Shown here in pieces: positions 46,986-56,030 of a DNA stretch of 64,000 nucleotides. The position numbers and the translations under genes are program-made. The notes beneath the pieces were generated by a model that worked only from the letters and a program-made list of their open reading frames with translations, did no database searches and was not told where the DNA came from. This DNA is from Dinoroseobacter sp049800775 (lineage in GTDB: Bacteria; Pseudomonadota; Alphaproteobacteria; Rhodobacterales; Rhodobacteraceae). The number at the start of each line of letters is the position of its first letter. Position 1 is the stretch's first letter. The stretch lies in NCBI RefSeq assembly GCF_049800775.1, contig NZ_JBNAFR010000002.1, positions 124,001-188,000 of the forward strand. The letters run 5' to 3'.

Positions 46986-48085
46986 GCCTTTGCCTCCTCA
47001 GGGGACGCGCCCGGTTTGGGTTTGCGCTTCAGGGCGTTTTCCACCACGCCCAGCACGCCCTTGGGCATGAAGATCGTCACGAAGATAAAGAGCGCGCCGA
47101 GGGCGAAGAGCCAGATCTCGGGGAACCAGCCCGTAAGCAGGGTTTTCGACAGGGCCACGAGGATCGCGCCGATGGCCGCGCCCACAAGGGTGCCGCGCCC
47201 GCCCAGGGCGACCCAGATCACGATTTCGATGGAGTTCGCGGGGCTGAACTCGCCCGGGTTGATGATGCCGACCTGGGGCGTATAGAGCGCGCCTGCCACG
47301 CCTGCCATCATGGCCGAGACGGTCCAGACGAAGAGCTTGTAGCTCTCGACCCGGTAGCCGAGAAAGCGCGTGCGGCTCTCGGCGTCCCGGACGCAGACGA
47401 GGATCTGGCCGAGCTTGGAGGTGGTGATCGCCTTGGAGATCAGCAGGCCGGCGGTCAGGGCCAGCGCCGAGAGCGCGAAGAGGGCGGCGCGGGTGCTGTC
47501 CGATTGCAGGTCAAAGCCGAGGACGTCCTTGAAATCCGTCAGGCCGTTATTGCCGCCGAACCCCATCTCGTTGCGGAAGAAGGCGAGCATCAAAGCATAG
47601 GTCATGGCCTGAGTGATGATTGACAGATACACGCCCGTGACCCGGGAGCGGAAGGCGAACCAGCCGAAGACAAACGCCAGAGCGCCGGGGACCAGGAGGA
47701 CCATCAGGCAGGCGAACCAGAACTGATCGAACCCGTACCAGAACCACGGAAGCTCCTGATAATTCAGGAAAACCATGAAATCCGGCAGGTCGGGATTGGC
47801 ATAGACGCCCCGGTCCCCGATCTCGCGCATCAGGTGCATGCCCATGGCATAGCCGCCCAAGGCAAAGAAGGCGCCATGGCCTAGGGAGAGGATGCCCGTA
47901 TAGCCCCAGACCAGATCGAGCGCGACGGCGAGAAGCGCGTAGCAGAGGTATTTGCCGAGGAGGCTGACAACATAGGACGGGACCGGCTGGCCCTCCATCC
48001 ACAGGTTGCCAGCGGGGATGGCGACCGTGAGGACAAAGAGTCCGGCGAGGAAAATGCCCATGCGGCGGTCGATGAGACGGCTCAT
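46982..48085 (-). CDS. urtC: Urea ABC transporter permease UrtC
   Basis: A 367-residue inner-membrane permease of the LivM type with about ten helices. Typical pieces are LDLVWGYTGILSLGHGAFFALGGYAMGM, YLSIITQAMTYALMLAFFRNEMGFGGNNGLTDF and VGAAIGAILVALSKTLLTGWFPEIWLF. It should pair with UrtB in the membrane. It is separated from urtB by a 382-base structured spacer, unlike the tight urtC-D-E junctions. Confidence 0.95.
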   Translation of the reverse strand: MSRLIDRRMGIFLAGLFVLTVAIPAGNLWMEGQPVPSYVVSLLGKYLCYALLAVALDLVWGYTGILSLGHGAFFALGGYAMGMHLMREIGDRGVYANPDLPDFMVFLNYQELPWFWYGFDQFWFACLMVLLVPGALAFVFGWFAFRSRVTGVYLSIITQAMTYALMLAFFRNEMGFGGNNGLTDFKDVLGFDLQSDSTRAALFALSALALTAGLLISKAITTSKLGQILVCVRDAESRTRFLGYRVESYKLFVWTVSAMMAGVAGALYTPQVGIINPGEFSPANSIEIVIWVALGGRGTLVGAAIGAILVALSKTLLTGWFPEIWLFALGALFIFVTIFMPKGVLGVVENALKRKPKPGASPEEAKA

Positions 48086-48168
48086 AGCAGGCCTCCGGGG
48101 GTGAGTGAGGAAAGGGGGCTCCCGCCCGTCGTTGCCGCCCTGCCGGGCAGCGCCTCCCGTTGGGCCGG

Positions 48169-48190
48169 GCCGCGTGCGGGCGCACGCGGC
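48169..48190. repeat. 22-base palindrome in the urtB-urtC spacer
   Basis: GCCGCGTGCG-GG-CGCACGCGGC, perfect ten-base arms around two bases. Confidence 0.9.
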
Positions 48191-48249
48191 GGACGCGCCT
48201 CAGGCAAGGCGGTGGTCATCAAAAGACGCTGGGGCTTCCGGGCGAGACC

Positions 48250-48273
48250 GCCGCGCGCGTATGCGCGCGCGGC
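48250..48273. repeat. 24-base hairpin in the urtB-urtC spacer
   Basis: GCCGCGCGCG-TATG-CGCGCGCGGC, perfect ten-base arms around a four-base loop. It could form a very stable mRNA stem. Confidence 0.9.
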
Positions 48274-48378
48274 TGGGCCCAACGCCGGATGAGGCACCGC
48301 GAAGCGGTCCGAAAGCCGGGGGCGGGAGAGCCACGTATCCCCCTGCCAGAGGGGTTCGACACCCTGGGTCCGACCCGG

Positions 48379-48433
48379 TCGGCCCTGCGTCGGCCGTGCG
48401 TCGGGCATGTGTCGGGCAAGTGTCGGGCACTGG
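48379..48433. repeat. Five 11-base tandem repeats
   Basis: The units begin TCGG[C/G]C and recur exactly every 11 bases: TCGGCCCTGCG, TCGGCCGTGCG, TCGGGCATGTG, TCGGGCAAGTG, TCGGGCACTGG. An 11-base period puts each unit on nearly the same face of the DNA helix. Confidence 0.85.
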
Positions 48434-48467
48434 CGCGCGGCGGGGTCACGATGTGTTAAGGTCATCG

Positions 48468-50081
48468 TCAATTCTCCACCGCCCGGCCCTTCACCGCGAA
48501 GAGCCCGCGCGGCCGCTTCTGGATGAAGAGGATGATGAAGACGAGCACCAGGATCTTGGCCAGCACCGCCCCTGCATAGGGCTCCAGGAACTTGTTCGCG
48601 ATGCCCAGCGAAAACGCCCCGGCGAGCGTGCCCCAGATGTTTCCGGCTCCGCCGAAGACGACGACCATGAAGCTGTCCACGATGTAGCTCTGGCCGAGGT
48701 TCGGCGACACGTTGTCGATCTGGCTGAGCGCCACGCCCGCCAGCCCGGCAATCCCGGCGCCCAGACCAAAGGTCATCGCATCGACCCAGCCGGTCCGGAT
48801 CCCCATATTCGCCGCCATCGCCCGGTTCTGGGTCACGGCCCGCATCTGCAGCCCGATCGGCGTCTTCTTCAGCACGAAGAGCAGGATCGCAAACACCGCC
48901 AGCGCAAAGAGCAGGATCCACAGCCGGTTATAGGTGATCGTCATCTGCCCGACCTCGAACGCGCCGGACATCCAGCTCGGATTGCCCACCTCGCGGTTGT
49001 TCGGCCCGAAGATCGAGCGCACGGTCTGTTGCAGGATCAGGCTGATCCCCCAAGTCGCCAGCAGCGTCTCCAGCGGGCGGCCATAGAGGAAGCGCACGCA
49101 GCCGCGCTCGATCGCCACGCCGACGCCGCCCGCAATCACAAAGGCCAGCGGGGCCGCGATCAGCAGCGACCAGTCAAAGAGCCCGGGGAACGAGGAACGG
49201 ATGATCTCTTGTACGAAAAACGTCGTATAGGCCCCGATCATCACCAGCTCGCCATGGGCCATGTTGATCACGCCCATCACGCCAAAGGTGATCGCAAGCC
49301 CGATCGCCGCCAGCAGCAGGACCGAGCCCAGGGACAGGCCGAACCACACATTCTGCGCCATGTTCCACAGGCGTTGATTGTCCTCGATGGCCCTGACCGC
49401 ATCCGCCGCTGCCGCCGCAAGCGTCGGGTTCGTGGCCTGCAGGAGCGGGGTCAGAACGCCGAGCGCCTCCTGATTACCCATCTCGCGCAGCACCTCGATG
49501 GCAGCAACCTGTTCGGCTTCGGGCAGATCGCCCTCCAGCACGGTCGCGGCAATGGCAAAATCGAGCGCCTCGGCAACACCCTCATCGCTTTCTTCGTCGC
49601 GTGCGGTGCGCAACAGCTCCAGCTGGTCCACATTCGGGGCGCGGAAGGCCGCCTCGGCGGCCGCCAGGCGCAGGGCCGGGTCGGGCGCACGCAGGGTCAG
49701 CGTGCCGATGGCCGCACGGATATCCCGCCGCAGCCCGTTATTCACCCGGATCTTCGTCGAGCCGCGCCGGGGCACGATCCCGTATTCCTCGCCCGTCAGC
49801 GCATCATAGGCCACGTCGTCATCGGCGACCTCGCGCACTTCGACCACGCGGTCATTGGCTTTCAGCACGTGCAGATTGCCCTCAAGGAGCACCTCGAGCA
49901 CCGGCACGGCGCGCGGATCCCCCAGCACGCCCAGCTGTGTCACCACGGCTGCGCGTTCGGGAAACTTGCCATCGGGCAACTTGGCCACAAGCTCTTCGAA
50001 GGTTTGAGCCGACGCGGCGGGCGCAGTCAGGGCGGCAAGACAAGTCAACAGGGCCGCGACGCAGAGGCGAAGAAGGGTCAT
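48468..50081 (-). CDS. urtB: Urea ABC transporter permease UrtB
   Basis: A 537-residue protein. It has a signal-like start (MTLLRLCVAALLTCLAALTAPAASAQ), then ~200 residues of HEAT-like periplasmic helical repeats (VTQLGVLGDPRAVPVLEVLL, AEAAFRAP). The LivH-type permease follows, with about eight helices (LGLAITFGVMGVINMAHGELVMIGAYTTFF, AGLAGVALSQIDNVSPNLGQSYIVDSFMVVVFGG). This N-terminal extension is a normal feature of UrtB. It is 106 bases after urtA. Confidence 0.95.
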   Translation of the reverse strand: MTLLRLCVAALLTCLAALTAPAASAQTFEELVAKLPDGKFPERAAVVTQLGVLGDPRAVPVLEVLLEGNLHVLKANDRVVEVREVADDDVAYDALTGEEYGIVPRRGSTKIRVNNGLRRDIRAAIGTLTLRAPDPALRLAAAEAAFRAPNVDQLELLRTARDEESDEGVAEALDFAIAATVLEGDLPEAEQVAAIEVLREMGNQEALGVLTPLLQATNPTLAAAAADAVRAIEDNQRLWNMAQNVWFGLSLGSVLLLAAIGLAITFGVMGVINMAHGELVMIGAYTTFFVQEIIRSSFPGLFDWSLLIAAPLAFVIAGGVGVAIERGCVRFLYGRPLETLLATWGISLILQQTVRSIFGPNNREVGNPSWMSGAFEVGQMTITYNRLWILLFALAVFAILLFVLKKTPIGLQMRAVTQNRAMAANMGIRTGWVDAMTFGLGAGIAGLAGVALSQIDNVSPNLGQSYIVDSFMVVVFGGAGNIWGTLAGAFSLGIANKFLEPYAGAVLAKILVLVFIILFIQKRPRGLFAVKGRAVEN

Positions 50082-50187
50082 GGTGTCTCTCGGGGGTCAG
50101 AGAAGATCACGGCCCCGCCGCAAGAGCAGGGGGCCATGACAGTCAGGCGGTGTCGCGACCCGGCAAGGGCCGCGACAGGGGCAGGGC

Positions 50188-51471
50188 TTAAGAGCCGCCG
50201 CCGCAGACGCCGGTTTCGGTGTTGAAGTTGCCGCAGGACATGGGCGGCAGCCAGTTGGAGATCAGCGGCGCGCTCTCGGGCAGGTGGTCGGACCATGCAT
50301 CGCCCCGCACGAGGCCGGAGGTTTCCCACACAACGTCGAACTGACCGTCATCCTGGATCTCGCCCACCAGCACCGGCTTGGTGATGTGGTGGTTCGGCAG
50401 CATAGTGGAATAGCCACCGGTCAGGTTCGGCACGGAGACGCCGACAATGCTGTCGATGACTGCATCCGGATCGGTGGTGCCAGCGGCTTCGACGGCCTCG
50501 ACCCACATGTTGAAGCCGATGTAATGGGCTTCCATCGGGTCGTTGGTCACGCGGTCTTCGTCGCCGATGAAGTCGATCCATGCGTCGATGAATGCGTCAT
50601 TCTCGGGCGTGTCCACGGACATGAAGTAGTTCCACGCGGCCAGGTGACCGACGAGCGGCTCGGTGTCGAGACCGGCGAGCTCTTCTTCACCCACGGAGAA
50701 GGCCACCACGGGGATATCCTCGGCGGAGATGCCCTGGTTGCCCAGTTCCTTGTAGAACGGCACGTTGGCGTCGCCATTGATGGTCGAGACCACGGCGGTT
50801 TTCTTGCCCGCGCCGCCGAAGGAGGCGATGTCGGACACGATCGTCTGCCAGTCGGAGTGACCGAAGGGCGTGTAGTTGATCATGATGTCCTCGGCGGCAA
50901 CGCCTTTGGACTGCAGATAGGCTTCGAGGATCTTGTTGGTGGTGCGGGGATAGACGTAGTCGGTGCCCGCGAGGACCCAACGCTCCACGTCTTCTTCGTT
51001 CATCAGGTAATCCACCGCCGGGATCGCCTGCTGGTTCGGCGCCGCACCGGTGTAGAACACGTTACGCTGGCTTTCCTCACCTTCGTACTGCACCGGGTAG
51101 AACAGCAGGGAGTTCAGCTCTTCAAAGACCGGCAGCACGGATTTGCGCGACACGGAGGTCCAGCAGCCGAACACCACGTCCACGCCATTGCCCTCGATCA
51201 GCTCGCGCGCCTTCTCGGCAAAGAGCGGCCAGTCGGAAGCCGGGTCGACCACGACCGCCTCGAGCATCTTGCCGTTCACGCCGCCCTTCTTGTTCTGCTC
51301 TTCGATGAGCATCAGCATGGCGTCCTTGAGCGTCGTCTCGGAGATCGCCATCGTCCCGGAGAGCGAGTGCAGGATGCCGACCTTGATTGTCTCGTCCTGT
51401 GCCAGCGCCGTGGTGGACATGAGGGCCGTGGCGACGCCGCCCAGCAGCAAGGATTTCCCAAATTTTGTCAT
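50188..51471 (-). CDS. urtA: Urea ABC transporter substrate-binding protein UrtA
   Basis: A periplasmic binding protein for urea, 427 residues, with signal MTKFGKSLLLGGVATALMSTTALAQ. The mature protein begins DETIKVGILHSLSGTMAISETTLKDA, then shows FGCWTSVSRKSVLPVFEE and LFYPVQYEGEESQRNVFYTGAAPNQQ, all diagnostic for UrtA/FmdD. ATG at 51471 fits the signal peptide; the open stretch back to 51858 is not used. First gene of urtABCDE. No urease genes are in the window, so where the urea is used cannot be seen. Confidence 0.95.
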   Translation of the reverse strand: MTKFGKSLLLGGVATALMSTTALAQDETIKVGILHSLSGTMAISETTLKDAMLMLIEEQNKKGGVNGKMLEAVVVDPASDWPLFAEKARELIEGNGVDVVFGCWTSVSRKSVLPVFEELNSLLFYPVQYEGEESQRNVFYTGAAPNQQAIPAVDYLMNEEDVERWVLAGTDYVYPRTTNKILEAYLQSKGVAAEDIMINYTPFGHSDWQTIVSDIASFGGAGKKTAVVSTINGDANVPFYKELGNQGISAEDIPVVAFSVGEEELAGLDTEPLVGHLAAWNYFMSVDTPENDAFIDAWIDFIGDEDRVTNDPMEAHYIGFNMWVEAVEAAGTTDPDAVIDSIVGVSVPNLTGGYSTMLPNHHITKPVLVGEIQDDGQFDVVWETSGLVRGDAWSDHLPESAPLISNWLPPMSCGNFNTETGVCGGGS

Positions 51472-52033
51472 ATGCTTGTTTCCCAAAGCCATGACTGCGT
51501 GGGGGCAGGTACGGGCCCGATGGATTGAAACCGGACCAGGATCTGCATACATGCCCATACGCAGCGTTTTTTTGTTGCATTGTGCGGCGGCAGAGAACTG
51601 CCAGGAACGACGCCGTCGCACACCTCCTGCGCCCTGAGCGGCTGACCGCAACTGAGCGCGGGGGCAACTTCGACCAGCCATCCCGTCGGAAGAACCGAGA
51701 ATCGCGCTGTCAGCGCCACCAGAGCGCGTCAACCGGCAAGAATTGAGCGCATCTGCTCGCGTTTTGCGCGGTGTGACTAATTTGTGCGCAGTTCTCAAAG
51801 CTGTTTTGCGCGGTTTTCTGCGTATGCACGCCCTCTGCCGCATTGCAGCGTCACGCACAGGATTTCACGCGCGGCGGCGCGCAGCCCGCGCCACAGGCAC
51901 CCCGGGCAGGGGCGCGGCACCCCGGGCGGGGCGCGAAGCGGGTCTTTCTGTCGCCCCGGCCATGTCAGGTCGCGAAGTCGCGCGAAAGGCTCTTGACGCC
52001 CCCACACGGGTGTCATACCCAGCCGCGCACGAT
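51472..52033. other. Intergenic region, urtA leader and promoter side
   Basis: No gene is supported in these 562 bases. The segment should carry the urtA promoter on the minus strand. A run of seven T (plus strand, ~51568-51574) and a GGCAG-AGAA-CTGCC hairpin (51592-51605) are the only structures I see. A sigma-54 site was considered but the spacing is wrong by one base. Confidence 0.5.
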
Positions 52034-52110
<77 letters not shown>

Positions 52111-52581
52111 CCTCCTGCAGCAGAGAGAGCGAGCCCCGGGCCCGTTCCGCCCGCCGAGCGTCGACTGGCGACGAGGAGACCTATGATCCCCCTGTCTTTT
52201 CAGTGTGCCGCCGTGGCCGCGTTGGGCCCGTGATCCGGGTGGCGGCGTGTTGAATGGGCGGGCGTGACGCTGACCGGCGCGCCATCGGACATGTGGCCCT
52301 GCAAGAGGTGTCAGGCGGGGCAGGGCAAAGGCCTGTGCCACCGACCTAAGGCCATTTGGGCGGGCACGCGGGTCACGTGGACATTGGGGCATCTGCAGCG
52401 CCGGGGAAGCTCCGGCAAGCGCCCCTCCGCAATCATGCGCCTGACCGTGGTCATGCGGGGTGAGGATCCCGCGCCGGGATCCTCGGGGCAGAGCGGGCGA
52501 GCGCAGGATCACCATCCTGCATGTCGTGAAGGGTGATGTGGGTCCGCGCCGTCCGGCACGGACGGCGCCACCGGGCCGTGC
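52111..52581. other. Intergenic region after tRNA-Met with three hairpins
   Basis: No gene is supported here. Three perfect hairpins follow one another near the gloB end: GAGGATCCCG/CGGGATCCTC (52462-52484), GCAGGAT/ATCCTGC (52503-52520) and GCGCCGTCCG/CGGACGGCGC (52546-52568). They could end gloB transcription from the minus strand or block read-through from the tRNA gene. Confidence 0.6.
52546..52581. terminator. Hairpin with GGCCCGGTGGCGC tail after gloB
   Basis: Ten-base arms around a three-base loop, followed on the plus strand by GCGCCACCGGGCC and then the gloB stop. It shares this tail with the structure after cobS (32433-32473). Confidence 0.5.
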
Positions 52582-53352
52582 TCAGGCGTTGTCTTTGCGG
52601 CGGCGGATCTCGGTGAATACCTCGGCATCGCTTGCCCCTTCCATCCCCAGATGGGCCCGGATCGCGGGATCGGCGGCGCGCAGGAAGGGGTTGGTCGCCA
52701 GCTCCTCGGCCAACGTGGTCGGCACTGTCGGCTTGCCCTGAGCCCGCAGGGCTTTCACGGTCGCGGCCTTCTCGCGCAGGGCGGTGTTGTCGGGATCCAC
52801 GGTCAGGGCAAACCCGGCATTCGCCTCGGTATATTCATGGCTGCAATAGATCACCGTCTCGGGCGGCAGGGTGGTCAGCTTCTGCAGGCTGGTATGCATC
52901 ATCGGCCCGTCGCCCTCAAAGAGCCGCCCGCATCCCATCACGAACAGGGTGTCCCCGGTGAAGACCACCCTCTCGACGGGCAGGTAGAAGTTGATCATGT
53001 CCGTGGTATGGCCCGGCGTGTGCAGCACCTCGACCCGGTGCCCGGAGAACTCGAAGCTCTCGCCATCGCCGTAGCGGGTGTCCACCCCTGCGATGGGCTG
53101 GCTCACGGGCTTCGGGCCGATCACGGTGCAGCCCGTGGCGGCCTTCACCTCTTCGATCCCGTCGGTGTGGTCATGGTGGTGATGGGTCACCCAGATCTCG
53201 GTCAGCCCCCAGCCGGTCTTGTCCAGCGCGGTCATCAGGGCTGCGGCCTCGCCAGCATCCACGGACGCGGTCTGACCCGAGGACGGATCATGCAGCAGCA
53301 CGCCGTAATTCGCGCCGGGACCATAGGGGTATTGATAAATCTCGAGTGCCAT
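52582..53352 (-). CDS. gloB: Hydroxyacylglutathione hydrolase (glyoxalase II)
   Basis: Hydrolyses S-lactoylglutathione to lactate and glutathione, the second step of methylglyoxal removal. The 256-residue metallo-beta-lactamase-fold protein has the binuclear metal motif T56-H57-x-H59-x-D61-H62. HTPGHTTDMINFYL, TGDTLFVMGCGRLFEG and CSHEYTEANAGFAL follow. ATG at 53352 (MALEIYQYPYG) is preferred over the in-frame 53367. It is divergent from the methyltransferase gene. Confidence 0.95.
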   Translation of the reverse strand: MALEIYQYPYGPGANYGVLLHDPSSGQTASVDAGEAAALMTALDKTGWGLTEIWVTHHHHDHTDGIEEVKAATGCTVIGPKPVSQPIAGVDTRYGDGESFEFSGHRVEVLHTPGHTTDMINFYLPVERVVFTGDTLFVMGCGRLFEGDGPMMHTSLQKLTTLPPETVIYCSHEYTEANAGFALTVDPDNTALREKAATVKALRAQGKPTVPTTLAEELATNPFLRAADPAIRAHLGMEGASDAEVFTEIRRRKDNA

Positions 53353-53517
53353 ATCGCTTGCCTCCACGCTCTGGGTTCAGACAATCGAAGCGCGCTTTGT
53401 TTGGCAAGGGCAGGCAGACCGCGCCCGCGGATTTCTCGCCATGTCGCGGGCTGCCCTCTTGACCCGGCCCCCCGCCGGAAGGCAGCACTCGGGGGCAACA
53501 GAGGAGATGAGGCGCGG

Positions 53518-54165
53518 ATGGACGAGGCATTCTGGGAGGAAAGGTGGCGCGAGAACCGGATCGGGTTTCACGAACCCGAGGCCAACGCGCTGCTGACGGA
53601 TCACTGGGCCGCGCTGGCCCTGGCCCCGGGCGCGCCGGTCTTCGTGCCGCTCTGTGGCAAGAGCCTCGATCTCGACTGGCTGCGGGACCGGGGCTTTGCC
53701 GTGACCGGGGTGGAGTTCAACCGCATGGCCGTCGCCGAGGTATTCGACCGGCTGGGCCTTGCGCCGCAGGTTTCGCGGCTGGGGGCGCTCGAGTGTTTTG
53801 AGGCGCCGGGTCTGCGTCTGTTCGTGGGCGATGCCTTTGCCCTGACCGCCGAGATGCTGGGCCCCGTGGCGGCGATCTATGATCGTGCGGCGCTGATCGC
53901 CCTGCCGCCCGAGACCCGGCCGCGCTATGCCCGGCATTTGGTGCAGGTCACCGGGGCCGCGCCGCAATTGCTGGTCACCCTGACCTATGACCAGAGCCAG
54001 ACCGACGGCCCGCCCTTCTCGGTGCCCGTCGATGAAGTCGCCCGCCACTACGCCGAGACCTACGAGATCGAGATCCGCGCGACCCGTCCGCTGGGCGGTC
54101 CGGTGGCCCTGCGTGCGGGGGGCGGCGAAGAGCGGGTCAGCCAGCTTCGCCCGAAACTGCGCTAG
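53518..54165 (+). CDS. Thiopurine S-methyltransferase-like protein
   Basis: A 215-residue class I SAM-dependent methyltransferase of the TPMT family. The family start is FWEERWRENRIGFHEPEAN, followed by VFVPLCGKSLDLDWLRDRGFAVTGVEFN (SAM motif I) and AAIYDRAALIALPPETRPRYARHL. In bacteria such enzymes methylate thiopurines or tellurite and selenite; the native substrate is not known. ATG at 53518 was chosen for its family match and a GAGGAGATGAGG site upstream. The open frame from 52651 is on the wrong side of gloB. Confidence 0.93.
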   Translation: MDEAFWEERWRENRIGFHEPEANALLTDHWAALALAPGAPVFVPLCGKSLDLDWLRDRGFAVTGVEFNRMAVAEVFDRLGLAPQVSRLGALECFEAPGLRLFVGDAFALTAEMLGPVAAIYDRAALIALPPETRPRYARHLVQVTGAAPQLLVTLTYDQSQTDGPPFSVPVDEVARHYAETYEIEIRATRPLGGPVALRAGGGEERVSQLRPKLR

Positions 54166-54260
54166 GCCCGGCGGTCACGTTTCTGCGAGGCGCGCGCCTG
54201 CGACTGGCCCGGGGGCGGGCCCGCGCCTAGCCTGTTGCGCAACAGGAAAGAGGGGCGCGG

Positions 54261-54833
54261 ATGATCGGATCGGGACTATGGAAGGCCGCGCTGGCCTCAG
54301 CGCTCGCAGGCGGGCTGGCGGGCCCGGCCTTGGCGACCGTGCTCGACGGTCAGATCCTGCGCCAGAGTGGGCAGGGGCAGTTCGTCATCCTCGAGACCGA
54401 CAGGCCCTTCGATGTGGGGCGGGACAATTTCAACACGGATCACCTCTATGCCTTCGATGAGGATCAGAATATCCGCCTGATGGCTCCGATCGCCGTGGAT
54501 GTGGGCGGGATCGACGGGGTGATCCCCGAAGGCGAGGTCGTGGCCAGCCATTACGTGTTTTTCGACAGTGTGAACGGTGTGCATTACGGCTGGGTCGAGT
54601 TCGATGCGCCGATCCTCGGGGTGGCCGCGCTGCCCGCGTCGATGGATGCGACGGATTTCCTCGCCAATACGCAGGTCAACTATATCAGCACCGATCTGCG
54701 CGGGCTGGAGCAGGGCGATTATGTCTGGATCGACGAGGACAACCCCGCGCGGCTCTGGGTCTATTGGGCGGGCTCTTCGCCCGGCGACTATATCCGCGTC
54801 TTCACTGCGCTCTCGCCTGCGGCGATGATGTAG
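54261..54833 (+). CDS. Exported protein of unknown function
   Basis: A 190-residue protein with a signal peptide (hydrophobic residues ~8-25, cleavage near ALA-T27). The mature part is acidic and beta-rich: GQGQFVILETDRPFDVGRDNFNTDH, then a middle with VGGIDGVIPEGEVVASHYVFFDSV. The end is NPARLWVYWAGSSPGDYIRVFTAL. No cysteines or membrane anchors are seen. I do not recognise a domain. It stands alone between the methyltransferase and cydB genes, and an AGGAAAGAGGGG site precedes ATG. Confidence 0.75.
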   Translation: MIGSGLWKAALASALAGGLAGPALATVLDGQILRQSGQGQFVILETDRPFDVGRDNFNTDHLYAFDEDQNIRLMAPIAVDVGGIDGVIPEGEVVASHYVFFDSVNGVHYGWVEFDAPILGVAALPASMDATDFLANTQVNYISTDLRGLEQGDYVWIDEDNPARLWVYWAGSSPGDYIRVFTALSPAAMM

Positions 54834-55012
54834 CGCGCAGGACGGTGCGATCCGCCGGTTGGTGAAGCTGTGGCCGTCGCGGGCGCGCCGATGGGCGGCG
54901 TTCCACGGGCCTCAGGTGTGGTGAGCTGGCCAGGGGGGGATCCTCCCCGCAGCACAGACGCCTTGCCGGGGAGGGGCATTGACGGCGACCCGGCGGGGCC
55001 GCCGCCCTGTGG

Positions 55013-56026
55013 TCAGTCGTAGCTCAGCGCGCGGGCTTTGCCGCGGAAGATCACGTAGCTCAGCACCGTGTAGCCGAGGATCGCCGGAAGCACGAAGATC
55101 GTCCCGAAGAGGATGATCAGCAGGCTCTCGGGCGCGCTCGCCGCCTCGTAGATCGTGAGCTGCTCGGGCACCACGTAAGGGTAGAACGAGTAGGCAAGCC
55201 CGAAGAAGGCGAGGATGAACAGCACGATGGTCGCCGCGAAGGGGAACCATGCAAAGCTGTCATCGGCAGTCGGCAGGCGCTTGAGCCCCACGAAGAGGAG
55301 CCCGATCAGCAGGCAGAACATCAAGGGCAGGGGGGCGAGCAGCACGATCTCGGGAAAGGAGAACCATTTGTCAAAGATCCGCGGGCTCACCAGCGGCGAG
55401 GCGAGCGAGACCGCCCCAAGCCCCAGCACCAGCCCCCAGATCCCGCCGCGCGACCAAGCGACGGCTTTCTTCTGCAACGCGCCTTCGGTCTTCAGCACGA
55501 GCCAGGTGGCGCCGATGAAGGAATAGGCCACGGTCAGGAACACCGCCGTCAGCAGGGCAAAGCCCACGGTCAGGATCGTCCATTGCAGGCCCATGATATA
55601 GAGGCCCAGCATGAACCCCTGGCTGAGCGAGGTCATCATCGAGCCGATGAAGAAGGCCATGTTCCAGGCGGGTTTCTGTTTGGCCGGGGCCTTGGCGCGG
55701 AACTCGAAGGAGACGCCGCGCAGGATCAGCCCCACCAGCATGATCGCCACGGGCAGATAGAGCGCCGTCAGGATCGCCCCATGGGCCGAGGGGAAGGCCA
55801 CCAGAAGGATGCCGATGGCCAGCACCAGCCAGGTCTCGTTGGCATCCCAGAAGGGGCCGATCGAGGCGACCATGCGGTCCTTTTCGGCGTCCTCGGCAAA
55901 GGGAAAGAGCACCCCCACGCCCAGATCGAACCCGTCGAGCACCACATAGATTAGGATCGACAGGCCCATCAGGGCCGCAAAGACCAGGGGGAGCCATTGG
56001 GTCTGGTCGGCGAAAATCTCGGACAT
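55013..56026 (-). CDS. cydB: Cytochrome bd-type quinol oxidase subunit II
   Basis: Second subunit of the terminal oxidase that reduces oxygen with quinol. The 337-residue protein has about eight to nine membrane helices. Family pieces are VVLDGFDLGVGVLFPF near the start, GPFWDANETWLVLAIGILLVAFPSAHG, and EFRAKAPAKQKPAWNMAF. It is the length of the usual CydB. It begins four bases after the cydA stop and is clearly co-transcribed with it. No cydX-like small gene or cydDC is visible nearby. Confidence 0.95.
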   Translation of the reverse strand: MSEIFADQTQWLPLVFAALMGLSILIYVVLDGFDLGVGVLFPFAEDAEKDRMVASIGPFWDANETWLVLAIGILLVAFPSAHGAILTALYLPVAIMLVGLILRGVSFEFRAKAPAKQKPAWNMAFFIGSMMTSLSQGFMLGLYIMGLQWTILTVGFALLTAVFLTVAYSFIGATWLVLKTEGALQKKAVAWSRGGIWGLVLGLGAVSLASPLVSPRIFDKWFSFPEIVLLAPLPLMFCLLIGLLFVGLKRLPTADDSFAWFPFAATIVLFILAFFGLAYSFYPYVVPEQLTIYEAASAPESLLIILFGTIFVLPAILGYTVLSYVIFRGKARALSYD

Positions 56027-56030
56027 GGGT

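Larger units (their letters stand above)
48086..48467. other. Structured spacer inside the urt operon
   Basis: This stretch has no gene. It contains a 22-base palindrome (48169-48190), a 24-base hairpin (48250-48273) and five 11-base tandem repeats (48379-48433). It interrupts an operon whose other junctions overlap or nearly touch. The minus-strand frame that stays open here is Arg/Pro/Ala-rich and not protein-like. Confidence 0.7.

Noticed and set aside
48105..50225. 706-codon plus-strand open frame
   Set aside because: It is antisense to urtB and the urt spacer. The composition is that of a GC-driven shadow.
51580..51610. Sigma-54 promoter upstream of urtA (TGGCA...TGC on the minus strand)
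   Set aside because: The distance between the GG and GC elements is one base short of the required spacing, and the segment is also explained as a small hairpin.
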